NCBI RefSeq assembly: GCF_006120725.1
Contig: NZ_SWMU01000004.1
Span: forward strand, 186,001 to 250,000
Direction: 5' to 3'
DNA length: 64,000 nt
Source: Mesohalobacter halotolerans
Lineage (GTDB): Bacteria; Bacteroidota; Bacteroidia; Flavobacteriales; Flavobacteriaceae
Below the pieces are notes generated by a model, which saw nothing but the letters and a program-made list of their open reading frames with translations, searched no databases and was not told the DNA's origin. Positions 19,801 to 27,837 of the stretch are shown here, one piece after another (within the stretch, counting starts at the first letter, position 1; the number at the start of each line of letters is the position of its first letter). The position numbers and the translations under genes were made by a program.

Positions 19801-20125
19801 GCTACAAAATGGCAAGAATGATTTAAGTATTAGTACCAATAAGGATTGTCAAGGTGTTTTTAAGAAAACTTTTCTTAATGATATAGAACCTTCGGTATTT
19901 CCAAATCCTGTTAAAAATGTACTATTTGTAACAACAAATAGCTCAACTACAGAACGCGTTCCCATAGAAATCTATGACTTAAATGGCAGGTTGCTATTTT
20001 CAAAAATTTACAAGAACAGTGATAATCGATTACAAATTGATATGTCCGGCCTCAAAAACGGTATTTTCATTTTGAAGATAACAACAACTGAAAAAACGTA
20101 CAACTTTAAAATCATCAAGCAATGA
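16868..20125 (+). CDS. Multidomain GH5 glucanase with CBM6 modules and T9SS tail
   Basis: 1085 residues, secreted. After the signal peptide comes a GH5 (beta/alpha)8 domain at about 20-360. It has FNSIRIPMHYN, YVILDMHATPGGQG, the acid/base Glu216 in YDLINETHW and the nucleophile Glu304 in PLWMGESGE. A linker and two CBM6-like modules follow: DGVDIERNDDS...VGFVNQGEWMKYTV near 460-580 and IEVEDYDYMIG...FTDPGDYADYSIFV near 695-820. Between them is an Ig/SwmB-like domain. A type-3 thrombospondin calcium repeat (DSDGDGVLDNNDLCPNTPEG) precedes a small beta domain, and the tail is a T9SS type A domain (VFPNPVKNVLFV, YDLNGRLLFS). Context suggests a beta-glucan substrate; the GH5 subfamily cannot be fixed by eye. 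Confidence 0.85.
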   Translation: MKKIIVLLTILFIPFSSWCQGLVAQGTEIVNSNGDPVLLRGYGPGGWQIMEGYMMQTSGFAGAQHEIKEKLIDLMGEANTETFFAKWRENHFTQRDVDSLAAWGFNSIRIPMHYNLFTLPIEEEPIPGENTWFETGFDLIDDVLEWSAPHNIYVILDMHATPGGQGTGSEINDYDPDKPSLWESQENRDKLVALWERIANRYKDNPWIGGYDLINETHWDLGPQNALLRQVYEDITTAIRGVGDNHILYIEGNSYANDHTGLTPPWDDNLVYSFHKYWSFNNENDVDWITPLRDTYNVPLWMGESGENSNTWYTDAVSLFEDNNIGWAWWAFRKIGDIDSPYAVDINPGYQAILDYWQGNGPQPTPTEAFDAMMQLADNLLVDNSRYRKDVPDALIRQVQTDQTIPYHGSPSEIPGLIYLSDYDLGKNNHAYYDTVVADYNLSTGNFTAWNSGWSYRNDGVDIERNDDSINSNGFHVGFVNQGEWMKYTVDIDQTAVYKAKIRLATEQTGGEFFLSINDQEVTTTQVVTATGGWTQFITYEIDDIILPQGEHSLKLHINNDTPVNLSSIEFELTGSIDALTLNALNGKTGEDEQSVEITISESVLASSLIGSLDQFSVNVNGEDRNVTAVEVHPTKDRTIVLTVEGFLITGDEILASYSGNSVQSESNKTLNTFTDLVINNVSPNRFIIPTLIEVEDYDYMIGMNLEDTTDEGGGQNFGFTDPGDYADYSIFVPETGLYGIKFRVAGFNQGQIGLYTVDENDVETELVVVDTPITNGWQTWETVSDNLFIEEGPHKLRMRVLAGGFNFNWFEFDFPDSDGDGVLDNNDLCPNTPEGAIVDVNGCEIFNLPPENYTVKVFSETCRSEDNGSILLTAIENFNYTATLNGEDVSISDTFSSEINFENLSAGTYTLCITVDSQPDYEQCFTIAITEPDELLVIAGRVANTSNLIIELSGAELYYITLNNSTIITDQNEMELQLQNGKNDLSISTNKDCQGVFKKTFLNDIEPSVFPNPVKNVLFVTTNSSTTERVPIEIYDLNGRLLFSKIYKNSDNRLQIDMSGLKNGIFILKITTTEKTYNFKIIKQ

Positions 20126-20820
20126 ATAGATTTAAAAAAATAATTCCGGTGTATCTCATTCTATTAGTTATTGTATGGTCATGCAGCGACGATGACGATA
20201 TGGCTTTAAATAACGTTGAATCTCCAGCCGCTGCCACACTTATATTTCCAGAAAACAATACCGTTTGTAATGAAGGAATAGTTGTTTCGGAGACAGAAAC
20301 AGATGTTTTGTTTCAGTGGGAAGAGGCTGCAAATGCAAGTTCGTATATTTTAAAAATTACCAACTTAAATGATGGAACTTCCAGAAATATTAGTACACTT
20401 TCAACTGAATTTATGATAAGAATTCTAAGAGGAACACCCTACTCTTGGTCTGTTCAATCGCTTGCTGCTACTGGAAATGGAACAGCTGAAAGTCCTGTAT
20501 GGAATTTTTATAATGCAGGACTCCCGGTAGAAAGCCATGCTCCATTTCCGGCAACTGCAGTAAATCCACAATCCGGATCTAATCTTGAGCAAGGCAGTGT
20601 AATGTTAGAATGGACAACATCAGACATTGATAATGATATTTCCTCTTATACTGTGATTTTAGATACCACAAATCCACCGATATTAGAAATTGGAAATACA
20701 AGCAATTCAAGCCTTGAAACAACTGTGACCTCAGGCTCAATCTATTATTGGAAAATAATAACAACAGACGAAGCCGGGAATACCTCAAGTTCACAAATTT
20801 TTCAATTTGCTGTCAATTAA
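20122..20820 (+). CDS. Small FN3-like surface lipoprotein of the glucan locus
   Basis: 232 residues, overlapping the GH5 stop codon by 4 bp (ATGA), so translationally coupled. The signal ends in a lipobox (VIVWSCSDDDD) whose acidic residues after Cys fit the surface-export signal of Bacteroidota lipoproteins. The mature part has two fibronectin-III-like repeats (LFQWEEAANASSYILKITN, YSWSVQSLAATGNG; then MLEWTTSDIDNDISSYTVIL, YYWKIITTDEAGNTSSS). No catalytic residues are recognisable. It is likely an extra surface binding protein; this is inferred from location and fold only. Confidence 0.65.
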   Translation: MNRFKKIIPVYLILLVIVWSCSDDDDMALNNVESPAAATLIFPENNTVCNEGIVVSETETDVLFQWEEAANASSYILKITNLNDGTSRNISTLSTEFMIRILRGTPYSWSVQSLAATGNGTAESPVWNFYNAGLPVESHAPFPATAVNPQSGSNLEQGSVMLEWTTSDIDNDISSYTVILDTTNPPILEIGNTSNSSLETTVTSGSIYYWKIITTDEAGNTSSSQIFQFAVN

Positions 20821-20867
20821 AAACACAAGTAAGTCCTGATTCAAACAAACCATTAAATCTTAAAACT

Positions 20868-21740
20868 ATGGGTAGACCATATTATTGTTATATGTTGAGC
20901 TTTGCTTTTTTAGGAATTAGCCTAATTTCATGTAAAACAGAAAATGAAAATAATAATGTTCAAACCAATGCTCAATCAACAGTCTGGGAAGTAGATTTTA
21001 TAGACGAATTCGATACATTTAATCCAAACAATTGGCAAGATCAACGCATTTGGGTTAATAATGAGACCCATTGTTACGTACCTAATGGTGAGTTTGGAAC
21101 AAGAGAAGTAAGTAATGGGACGTTAAAACTGAAGGTTGTAAAACTCAATGATAAAAGAAGCTGTGATAATTTTGACAAACACGGCAAACAACATCCTGAC
21201 ACAGAGTATGTTGCCGGCAGGATTGCCTCAAAAAACAGAAAAGAATTTATAAAAGGTAAATGGACAGCAAGATTGAGACTTTCGAGTAGTGGCGAACCCA
21301 GTATGTTTCCGGCTTGGTGGCTTTTAGGTGCCAGAAATAATGAACCACCAGTAGAGGAACCAGATGAAAACATTTGCTGGCCAATCACTGGCTCGGGTGA
21401 AATCGACATTTTTGAACATCACGGCGACCATCACAAAAACCGCTTCACAACAGGTGCGATAAAAAGTTTAGAAGAATGCGACGAGGGCGATTGGTGGACA
21501 TTGCGAAAAGATTTCCCCGTCACCTTAACAGAATACCATGAATATTCTGTAGAATGGGAAGGCGCCGACCTTATGTATAGACTGGATGGTAAAGAAATAT
21601 ACCGGAATGTTGGACAAGGGGATAAATACCCCGAACCCATGTTTGCCATTCTAAATTTCGCCAAAATCACCGATTCGCCGATGAAAAGCGATGAATGGGT
21701 TATGGAAGTAGATTGGGTTAAACACGAATCCCGAAAATAA
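20868..21740 (+). CDS. GH16 lipoprotein, probable laminarinase (endo-beta-1,3-glucanase)
   Basis: 290 residues. The start at 20868 is chosen because it gives an immediate lipoprotein signal (LGISLISCKTEN, lipid on Cys22); the open frame extends upstream to 20748 but would overlap the previous gene. The GH16 catalytic motif is intact as GEIDIFEHHG, with nucleophile Glu178, assisting Asp180 and acid/base Glu183. Other family signs are FIDEFDTFNPNNWQ, GRIASKNRKEFIKGKWTARL, FPAWWLLGA, YHEYSVEWEGADLMYRLDG and AILNFAK. It would cut internal beta-1,3 links at the cell surface and feed the SusC/D pair. A related mixed-linkage glucan or porphyran-type activity is less likely given its GH30 neighbour. 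Confidence 0.88.
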   Translation: MGRPYYCYMLSFAFLGISLISCKTENENNNVQTNAQSTVWEVDFIDEFDTFNPNNWQDQRIWVNNETHCYVPNGEFGTREVSNGTLKLKVVKLNDKRSCDNFDKHGKQHPDTEYVAGRIASKNRKEFIKGKWTARLRLSSSGEPSMFPAWWLLGARNNEPPVEEPDENICWPITGSGEIDIFEHHGDHHKNRFTTGAIKSLEECDEGDWWTLRKDFPVTLTEYHEYSVEWEGADLMYRLDGKEIYRNVGQGDKYPEPMFAILNFAKITDSPMKSDEWVMEVDWVKHESRK

Positions 21741-21781
21741 ACAGAGATAACGTCTTAAAGCTTATATTTAAAGGACTCTTT

Positions 21782-21949
21782 AGTACATGACAAAAATTGA
21801 TTTCAACATATTTTCCTCAATTTTTTGCCCCACTTCGCCAGAGGCGGATGAAATTGAGGAAAATCAGGCTCCCTTTAGTCCCGACTAATTCGTGAAATGG
21901 GCAGAACTGATTTTTTTGCTTTATGTTAATATAATTTTTGTCATGTACT
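21782..21949. mobile_element. MITE-like 168-bp element with perfect terminal inverted repeats
   Basis: The 434-base gap between the GH16 and GH30 genes holds no gene but contains this element. Its ends are a perfect 17-bp inverted repeat, AGTACATGACAAAAATT at 21782-21798 and its complement at 21933-21949. TTA flanks the GTAC core on both sides (21780-21782 and 21949-21951), a possible 3-bp target duplication. Nested inside are a perfect 14-bp inverted repeat (ATTTTCCTCAATTT, 21810-21823 and 21851-21864) with a small hairpin CGCC-AGA-GGCG between the arms. A further pair is AAAATCAG / CTGATTTT (21860-21867 and 21907-21914). It is non-coding. A strong attenuator hairpin is the alternative. The rest of the gap is AT-rich with nothing recognisable. 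Confidence 0.55.
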
Positions 21950-22174
21950 TACAAAGCACTCAATAATTTTTAAGTGAAAAACAGTTAGTGAACGTGTTCA
22001 ATTCTATTATACCTAATATAGATGTAAACCATTTAAAAATTAAGACTTAATGAAAACCTTTATGAACTTAATTTCTTAATGGTTCTAATTAACAGAAATA
22101 AAAATGAGAAGTACATTTCAGTTTTCCATTAACCATTAAAAATTCGCTATCGCCATTTTTAAATACATCCATTT

Positions 22175-23668
22175 ATGAACAATTCGCAATACACAAACTA
22201 CTTTCTGGTTGCACTTTTAATTTTTCTATTTTCCTGTAAAGAATCCGCAGAAAGCAATACAGAAATTAAAGAAATTAAATCTGTTATATCAACTGAAAAT
22301 AATAACAACAAAACACTGGCTGTATATACAACTGCCATGAATACAGACCTGAGATTGACAAAAACGGCCGAGCAAAGGTTTACAGAGAAAATTCAGCCTT
22401 TAGAAACAGATGTTGCCGTATTTGTTAATCCTAAAAGAACATTTCAACAATTTCTAGGTATTGGTGGCGCTATTACCGATGCTTCTTCAGAAGTGTTTTT
22501 TACCTTAGATAAAGCTACGCAAAATCAATTGCTTCAGTCCTTGTACGGAAAAGATGGCATAGGTTATAATATCATAAGAACCAGCATCCATAGCAGTGAT
22601 TTTGGTTTAGGAAGTCACACTTACATTGAAGAAGGAGACGCTGAATTAAGAACCTTCTCCATTGAAAAAGATAAAGAAAAAAGAATTCCATTTATCAAAC
22701 AAGCCATTGATTTAATTGGTGATGAGCTTGTGTTTTACGCCAGCCCCTGGAGCCCGCCAGCCTTTATGAAAACCAACAATAATATGCTTCGAGGCGGAAA
22801 GTTACTTCCTGAATTTCGGCAGGCTTGGGCTGATTATTACGTTAAATTCATTGAAGCCTATGAAGCCGAGGGAATACCTGTATGGGGATTGACCATTCAA
22901 AATGAACCGATGGCTGTTCAACGTTGGGAATCTTGCATCTATACCGCAGAAGAAGAACGAGATTTTTTAAAAAATTATTTAGGACCTACACTTAAAAGAG
23001 CAGGTATGGCCGATAAAAATATTGTGGTATGGGATCATAACAGAGATTTGATTACAGACCGAGCCAATACCATATTTGAAGACCCTGAAGCTTCAAAATA
23101 TGCATGGGGCATTGGATTTCATTGGTATGAAACCTGGACTGGCGGGTTGCCAAAATACGATAATTTAAAGAACATTAATGAGTCTTTTCCATCAAAAAAC
23201 ATCTTATTTACGGAAGGCTGTCAGGAAGGCTTTGATGCGGAAAGAATGCACTACTGGCCAAATGCAGAGCGTTATGGTAATTCTATGATCAATGACTTTA
23301 ACAGCGGCGTTGTGGGCTGGACAGATTGGAATATTTTACTCGACGAACGCGGTGGCCCAAACCATGTAGAAAATTTCTGCTTTGCCCCTGTTCATGCTGA
23401 TACGAAAACAGGAGAGCTGATTTTTACACCAACCTATTACTACATTGGTCACTTTTCAAAATTTATAAAACAGGGAGCTCTGCGAGTTAGCACGACAACA
23501 AGCCGAAGTACAATTGAAAGCACATCTTTTCAAAACAAAGATGGAAGCATGGTTACCGTTGTAATGAATCCCACTGATAACGAGATTCTTTATAAACTTG
23601 TGGTTGGAAACTCACAATCTGAACTTAAAATTGAACCAAGATCTATGCAAACGTTAGTCTATAAATAA
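22175..23668 (+). CDS. GH30 lipoprotein, probable beta-1,6-glucanase/glucosidase
   Basis: 497 residues with a lipoprotein signal (IFLFSCKESAE, Cys21). The (beta/alpha)8 core shows the GH30 set: FLGIGGAITDASSEVF, YNIIRTSIHSSDFGLG, ASPWSPPAFMKTN, acid/base Glu244 in LTIQNEPMAVQRWESC, GFHWYETWTGG, nucleophile Glu347 in ILFTEGCQE and GWTDWNILLDERGGPNHV. A beta-sandwich follows (PTYYYIGHFSKFIKQGALRV). Motif detail fits GH30 subfamily 1 and 3 type enzymes (beta-glucosidase, endo-1,6-beta-glucanase). With a GH16 partner the likely task is removing beta-1,6-linked branches from laminarin. The 5' gap of over 400 bases suggests it may have its own promoter, though no clear box was found. Confidence 0.88.
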   Translation: MNNSQYTNYFLVALLIFLFSCKESAESNTEIKEIKSVISTENNNNKTLAVYTTAMNTDLRLTKTAEQRFTEKIQPLETDVAVFVNPKRTFQQFLGIGGAITDASSEVFFTLDKATQNQLLQSLYGKDGIGYNIIRTSIHSSDFGLGSHTYIEEGDAELRTFSIEKDKEKRIPFIKQAIDLIGDELVFYASPWSPPAFMKTNNNMLRGGKLLPEFRQAWADYYVKFIEAYEAEGIPVWGLTIQNEPMAVQRWESCIYTAEEERDFLKNYLGPTLKRAGMADKNIVVWDHNRDLITDRANTIFEDPEASKYAWGIGFHWYETWTGGLPKYDNLKNINESFPSKNILFTEGCQEGFDAERMHYWPNAERYGNSMINDFNSGVVGWTDWNILLDERGGPNHVENFCFAPVHADTKTGELIFTPTYYYIGHFSKFIKQGALRVSTTTSRSTIESTSFQNKDGSMVTVVMNPTDNEILYKLVVGNSQSELKIEPRSMQTLVYK

Positions 23669-23714
23669 AGGTTAAAATTCATTTATCGCCTTAATACTTT
23701 TATGTTATTAATCA

Positions 23715-24091
23715 TCGACTAATACACGAATGCCTCTAATCTCTTTAAAAAGACAGTTTTACCAATTCACACAATACCGCTAAGATTCTGAACTTAATGC
23801 TTTTAAAATGCCACTAATGCACGAATAATTAAGCACTCATTAAGAAAGGCAGTTTTTATACTTCAGATAGAACCGACATAACCCTAAACTTAATGGACCT
23901 TAACTTTCTACCTTTCGGTAGACAGGCTTAATGGTTCAAAAAATGCCACTAATGCACGAATGCCTCACGCTCTTTAGGAGGGCAGTTTTACCAATTCATA
24001 CAATACCGCTAAGGTTCTGAACTTGATGGACCTTAACTTTCTACTTGTCGGTAAACAGGCTTAATGGTTTCAAAAAAGCCACCAATGTGCG
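23715..24091. repeat. Degenerate tandem repeat, about 134-bp unit
   Basis: This gene-free stretch is built of imperfect copies of one unit that starts near GCCACTAATGCACGAATGCCT. The unit continues through CTCTTTA, GGCAGTTTTACCAATTCA, ACAATACCGCTAAG and TTCTGAACTTAATG, and ends in AGGCTTAATGG. Copies begin at about 23715 (shorter by some 40 bp), 23809 and 23944, with a fragment at 24078. A small hairpin (CTACC-TTTC-GGTAG) sits in copy two and is broken in copy three. No open frame or gene is seen between 23669 and 24167. Confidence 0.7.
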
Positions 24092-24167
24092 TATTTTCAA
24101 GTTGTCTTGTGACTAGCGTATTAATTTTGAGGTACTAAGCCACTACATGTTGCGGAACTACAACGAT

Positions 24168-24968
24168 TTAAAACCGATTATCCCCATCCAATAAATTACC
24201 CAAACCACCAAGGATGCTGCCTTCGCCTCTGTCTTTTCCGCCAGCTTTTGGCGCAGAAGCTATGACACGGTCTGCCAGACGGCTAAAAGGCAAGGATTGA
24301 ATATAAACTTTCCCGGGACCACGAAGCTTGGCAAAAAACAGACCTTCACCACCAAAAATGGAATTCTTAATCCCACCTACAAACTCAATATCGTAATCTA
24401 CATCTTGAGTAAAACCAACGATACAACCGGTATCTACGCGTAGAGTCTCGCCAGGTTGAAGCGTTTTCTCAGCCAGCGTGCCACCGGCATGCACAAAAGC
24501 CATCCCGTCGCCTTCCAGCTTTTGCATGATAAAACCTTCACCGCCAAAAAGACCTCGACCTAGACGTTTAGAAAATTCTATACCTATACTTACGCCTTTT
24601 GCTGCACATAAAAAAGCATCTTTTTGGCAAATGAATTTCCCCTGATAACCCATCAGATCTATAGGGACTATTTTACCCGGATAAGGCGAGGCAAAGGACA
24701 CTTTCTTTTTACCCGAAATATTATTGTAAAAAGCCGTCATAAAAAGACTTTCACCAGTGAGAATACGTTTACCAGCACCCAGAATTTTTCCAAAAAACCC
24801 GCTATCCTTTTGAGAACCATCACCAAAAATGGTTTCCATTTTGATCCCGTCTTCCATCATCATAAAACTACCCGACTCGGCAATAACACCTTCTTGTGGG
24901 TCAAGTTCAATTTCTACGTATTGCATTTCTTCACCGTAAATGTGGTAATCTATTTCGTGTGCGTTCAT
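24168..24968 (-). CDS. TIGR00266 / AIM24 family protein
   Basis: 266 residues, cytoplasmic (no signal or membrane helix). The double-psi beta-barrel family pattern is clear: [89 protein letters not shown] and [20 protein letters not shown]. The C-terminus is Gly-rich. Eukaryotic AIM24 has a role in mitochondrial inner-membrane organisation; the bacterial role is not established. It stands alone between repeat regions with no partner gene. Confidence 0.85.
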   Translation of the reverse strand: MNAHEIDYHIYGEEMQYVEIELDPQEGVIAESGSFMMMEDGIKMETIFGDGSQKDSGFFGKILGAGKRILTGESLFMTAFYNNISGKKKVSFASPYPGKIVPIDLMGYQGKFICQKDAFLCAAKGVSIGIEFSKRLGRGLFGGEGFIMQKLEGDGMAFVHAGGTLAEKTLQPGETLRVDTGCIVGFTQDVDYDIEFVGGIKNSIFGGEGLFFAKLRGPGKVYIQSLPFSRLADRVIASAPKAGGKDRGEGSILGGLGNLLDGDNRF

Positions 24969-25122
24969 AATTTTTTAGAGTTTAAAGTTGAAATGTTTCT
25001 AGTTTCAATTCGTTCATTCAATTTGTTGATTAGTCTGGAATAAGGTTAAAATGTTACGTGCTGTAAGTTTTTTTATGCTATTGTTACCATTGATTCTATT
25101 GTTACTGTTGAGGCTACTGATA

Positions 25123-25176
25123 CTATTGATGCTATTGATGCTATTGATGCTATTGATGCTATTGATGCTATTGATG
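25123..25176. repeat. 9-bp tandem repeat, six perfect copies
   Basis: CTATTGATG is repeated six times without error (25123-25176), preceded by decayed copies reaching back to about 25080. It lies between two minus-strand genes and downstream of both their start regions. The Leu-rich open frame through it (25051-25254) is a by-product of the repeat. Copy number is likely to vary between strains. Confidence 0.9.
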
Positions 25177-25186
25177 CTTAAATTAT

Positions 25187-25234
25187 CAAATTACCACATT
25201 TTCAAATTACCACATTTTCAAATTACCACATTTT
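25187..25234. repeat. 16-bp tandem repeat, three perfect copies
   Basis: CAAATTACCACATTTT occurs three times in a row at 25187, 25203 and 25219, followed by a shortened unit (CAAATT TTCAAATT). It begins 10 bp after the 9-bp repeat ends and stops just before the end of the gene at 25255. Confidence 0.9.
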
Positions 25235-25254
25235 CAAATTTTCAAATTATTTAA

Positions 25255-25848
25255 TCAATTCAATTTATGAATTTTATTTCTACCTCTATTTGTCGCCACC
25301 CAACCAATAGTAAATTTTAATAATGGACCGTGTCCGCTTGAAATGCCACCAATGCCTTCATAATAGCCGTAACCTAATTCCAGGTTATAGTTAAAACCCT
25401 TGTCATTTGATCGCTGGACGCCATAGACACCACCCCAAAAGACTAAAGTGTTTTCAGCAGGACCATCGATGTTGGTAAAGAGTTGTAGAGGCTCCCAAAA
25501 CATACTTTGAGCCGCAGCAATATAATCGGCAGAATTATAATTGATATTTTTACCCTTGTTGTACCTGCTGTCAAAGTTAATGTAAAATCTTGCTCTGGTA
25601 TTAAAAGCATAGCCAAAGTTATAACCATACTGATAAATGCCGTAAGCTGGAGCAAATTCTCCGGATACACTTAAATTTTTAAGAAGACCAAGTTCGTATG
25701 TAAATCCAGGGCCAAGTAAGTTTAAAGTGACTTGGTGTCGCTCTAAATTAGGTGTTCCATTAAAACCTTCAACAAATTGTTGAGCTTGAATTAAGCAAAA
25801 AGAGTGTGTTATAAAGACTAAGAAAAGGTAGTGTTTTATTTTCCTCAT
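25255..25848 (-). CDS. Secreted hypothetical protein, probable small beta-barrel
   Basis: 197 residues with a signal peptide (cleavage near FCLIQAQ). The mature part is rich in alternating aromatic and polar residues (LLGPGFTYELGLLKNLSVSG, YGYNFGYAFNTRARFYINF, FNYNLELGYGYYEGIGG, LKFTIGWVATNRG), as in small outer-membrane beta-barrels. I do not recognise a named family. It is divergent from the polyketide operon, 106 bp apart; no functional link is evident. Confidence 0.6.
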   Translation of the reverse strand: MRKIKHYLFLVFITHSFCLIQAQQFVEGFNGTPNLERHQVTLNLLGPGFTYELGLLKNLSVSGEFAPAYGIYQYGYNFGYAFNTRARFYINFDSRYNKGKNINYNSADYIAAAQSMFWEPLQLFTNIDGPAENTLVFWGGVYGVQRSNDKGFNYNLELGYGYYEGIGGISSGHGPLLKFTIGWVATNRGRNKIHKLN

Positions 25849-25954
25849 ATTTCAAGCAAATTAAATAATAAAGTTAATGCAAAATATTGAATACTTCATA
25901 ATTTAAAATTCAAATTGTATTTTATTTGCATGTATTCAATTAAGATTTGACTAT

Positions 25955-27133
25955 TTGATATATTCAAATAAAATAACCAAAAGCGATTGCTCATCGATTA
26001 GTGAACAAAAAATAACTTGTTCTGTTTGCATTATTGGTGGTGGTTTGGCTGGCCTTATTTCTGCCATACATTTGGCTATACATAATGTCGATGTGGTTTT
26101 ATTTGAAAAAAATGAATACCCCAGACATAAAGTTTGTGGAGAATATGTATCCAATGAAGTGCTGCCTTACCTCAACAGTTTAGGGGTTAATGTTTTTGAA
26201 CACGGTGCAAAAAAAATTTCAAAATTAAAACTTAGCCATCAAAGTGGCAAAACTCTGGAGCAACAATTGCCAATGGGTGGATTTGGTGTTTCACGTTTTA
26301 GATTAGACCAACTATTGGCAGACAAGGCTTTAAAGTCCAATGTACGCATCATTCACGATGAAGTTTTAGATGTTGTATTTCAGAATGATGCATTTCAAAT
26401 CACTACAAAAGCACAACAAATCCATGCAGGTTTTGTGATTGGAGCGCAGGGCAAACGTTCGGGACTCGACAAAAGCCTTGATCGGCAATTCATAAAACAA
26501 AAAACACCATGGATCGGCATTAAAGCGCATTACAACACCAAAGAGTTTAATGAAAACCTGGTTGAACTCCACAATTTTCAAGGCGGGTATTGCGGGCTAT
26601 CCATGGTGGAAAACGGACACGTCAACCTTTGTTATTTGGTGCACCAAAAAGCTTTCAAATCATACAAATCCATCGAAAAGTTTAATGAATTTGGACTGAC
26701 CCGAAATCCCCATTTAAAGCGATTTTTAGCGCAATCTGAGCCGGTGTTTGAAAAACATCTGAGTATTTCACAGATCTCTTTTCAGAATAAACCCAGCGTT
26801 AAAAGCCACGTTCTTTACGTCGGAGATGCCGCCGGATTGATTCATCCGCTCTGTGGAAACGGCATGGCAATGGCTATTCATTCGGCTAAACTGGTGTCTG
26901 AAGAAATTATCAAATATTATAACAAAACACATCAGAATAGAATTTCAGTTGAAAATGCCTATCAAAAAGAATGGCAAAAACACTTTAAAAAGCGACTGTT
27001 GTTTGGCAAAGGCATTCAGAACATATTATTGAAACCCAATTTATCTTCAACACTCATTAACCTGCTTTCAGGGTCATCTTTTCTACTTAAACAATTGATT
27101 AAACAAACCCACGGTAAACCCATTCAGGTATGA
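25955..27133 (+). CDS. FAD-dependent oxidoreductase, geranylgeranyl-reductase-like
   Basis: 392 residues. The N-terminal FAD-binding fold is CIIGGGLAGLISAIHLA with the acidic strand end VVLFEKN. The family marker EYPRHKVCGEYVS follows at once and the second FAD motif is VLYVGDAAGLIHPLCGNGMA. This is the GGR / flavin monooxygenase superfamily, whose members reduce isoprenoid chains or hydroxylate aromatic rings. The start is TTG at 25955; no ATG lies upstream of the glycine-rich loop. It opens a six-gene operon and overlaps the methyltransferase by 4 bp. By analogy with the three-gene srs phenolic-lipid operon of Streptomyces (synthase, methyltransferase, flavoprotein) it may hydroxylate the type III PKS product. 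Confidence 0.82.
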   Translation: MIYSNKITKSDCSSISEQKITCSVCIIGGGLAGLISAIHLAIHNVDVVLFEKNEYPRHKVCGEYVSNEVLPYLNSLGVNVFEHGAKKISKLKLSHQSGKTLEQQLPMGGFGVSRFRLDQLLADKALKSNVRIIHDEVLDVVFQNDAFQITTKAQQIHAGFVIGAQGKRSGLDKSLDRQFIKQKTPWIGIKAHYNTKEFNENLVELHNFQGGYCGLSMVENGHVNLCYLVHQKAFKSYKSIEKFNEFGLTRNPHLKRFLAQSEPVFEKHLSISQISFQNKPSVKSHVLYVGDAAGLIHPLCGNGMAMAIHSAKLVSEEIIKYYNKTHQNRISVENAYQKEWQKHFKKRLLFGKGIQNILLKPNLSSTLINLLSGSSFLLKQLIKQTHGKPIQV

Positions 27134-27837
27134 TTTTTAAAGCATTTCAGCATAGGACAGATAAAGCCGAGATCATGGACGATTTTGAGCTTAAGGGGGA
27201 AGAACTTGAAGTAGTTTTAAATGATCTGAATAATGTGAACAAACGCTTAGGCGGTTATAAAATTACCATCAAAGGCATAAAGAAACTCATTAACAAAAAA
27301 AGCAAAACCCTTAAAATAGCTGATGTTGGTTGTGGCAGCGGAGAAAACCTTCGACAAATTGCCAAGTGGGCAAAACGGGAAAATATTTCAGTTGTACTCT
27401 TTGGAATTGATGCAAATTTAAATACCATAAATTTGGCTAAATCACTTTCAACTGGGTTTGAAAACATTCAATTTTTTCAACAAAATATATTCGATAAAGC
27501 TTTCAGTCGTCATCAATATGATATCATCACATTAAGTTTGACAATGCATCATTTTAAGGATAAAGACATCAAAAAACTCTTACCTATACTCTATCAAAAT
27601 TCCAACTTGGGTTTGGTAATCAATGATTTACAAAGACACTGGTTTGCTTATGTTTTATTTCAAATGTACAGCGCTGTGTTTATGAAAAGTAATATTGCCA
27701 AACACGACGGAAAGGTTTCCATACTTAGAGGATTCAAAACATCTGAATTAAAAGGATATTCAACATTTGTTAAGCCTGCTAATATCCAAATAGAATGGCA
27801 ATGGGCTTTTAGATATTTATGTATATTTCACAAATGA
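27130..27837 (+). CDS. Class I SAM-dependent methyltransferase
   Basis: 235 residues, soluble. The SAM-binding motif I is IADVGCGSGENLRQIA, followed by an acidic strand end (LFGIDANLNTINLA) and the later motif FDKAFSRHQYDIITLSLTMHH. This is a Rossmann methyltransferase of the Methyltransf_25/31 type. It overlaps the flavoprotein gene (4 bp, ATGA) and the polyketide synthase (ATGA at 27834-27837). The likely substrate is therefore the polyketide product, as O- or C-methylation; the acceptor cannot be told from sequence. Confidence 0.82.
   Translation: MIFKAFQHRTDKAEIMDDFELKGEELEVVLNDLNNVNKRLGGYKITIKGIKKLINKKSKTLKIADVGCGSGENLRQIAKWAKRENISVVLFGIDANLNTINLAKSLSTGFENIQFFQQNIFDKAFSRHQYDIITLSLTMHHFKDKDIKKLLPILYQNSNLGLVINDLQRHWFAYVLFQMYSAVFMKSNIAKHDGKVSILRGFKTSELKGYSTFVKPANIQIEWQWAFRYLCIFHK

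Noticed and set aside
24624-25043. Plus-strand frame of 139 codons opposite the TIGR00266 gene
   Set aside because: It lies mostly antisense to a well-recognised family gene and has no domain or promoter.
25051-25254. Plus-strand frame rich in Leu, resembling a hydrophobic peptide
   Set aside because: It is translated from the 9-bp and 16-bp tandem repeats and has no other support.
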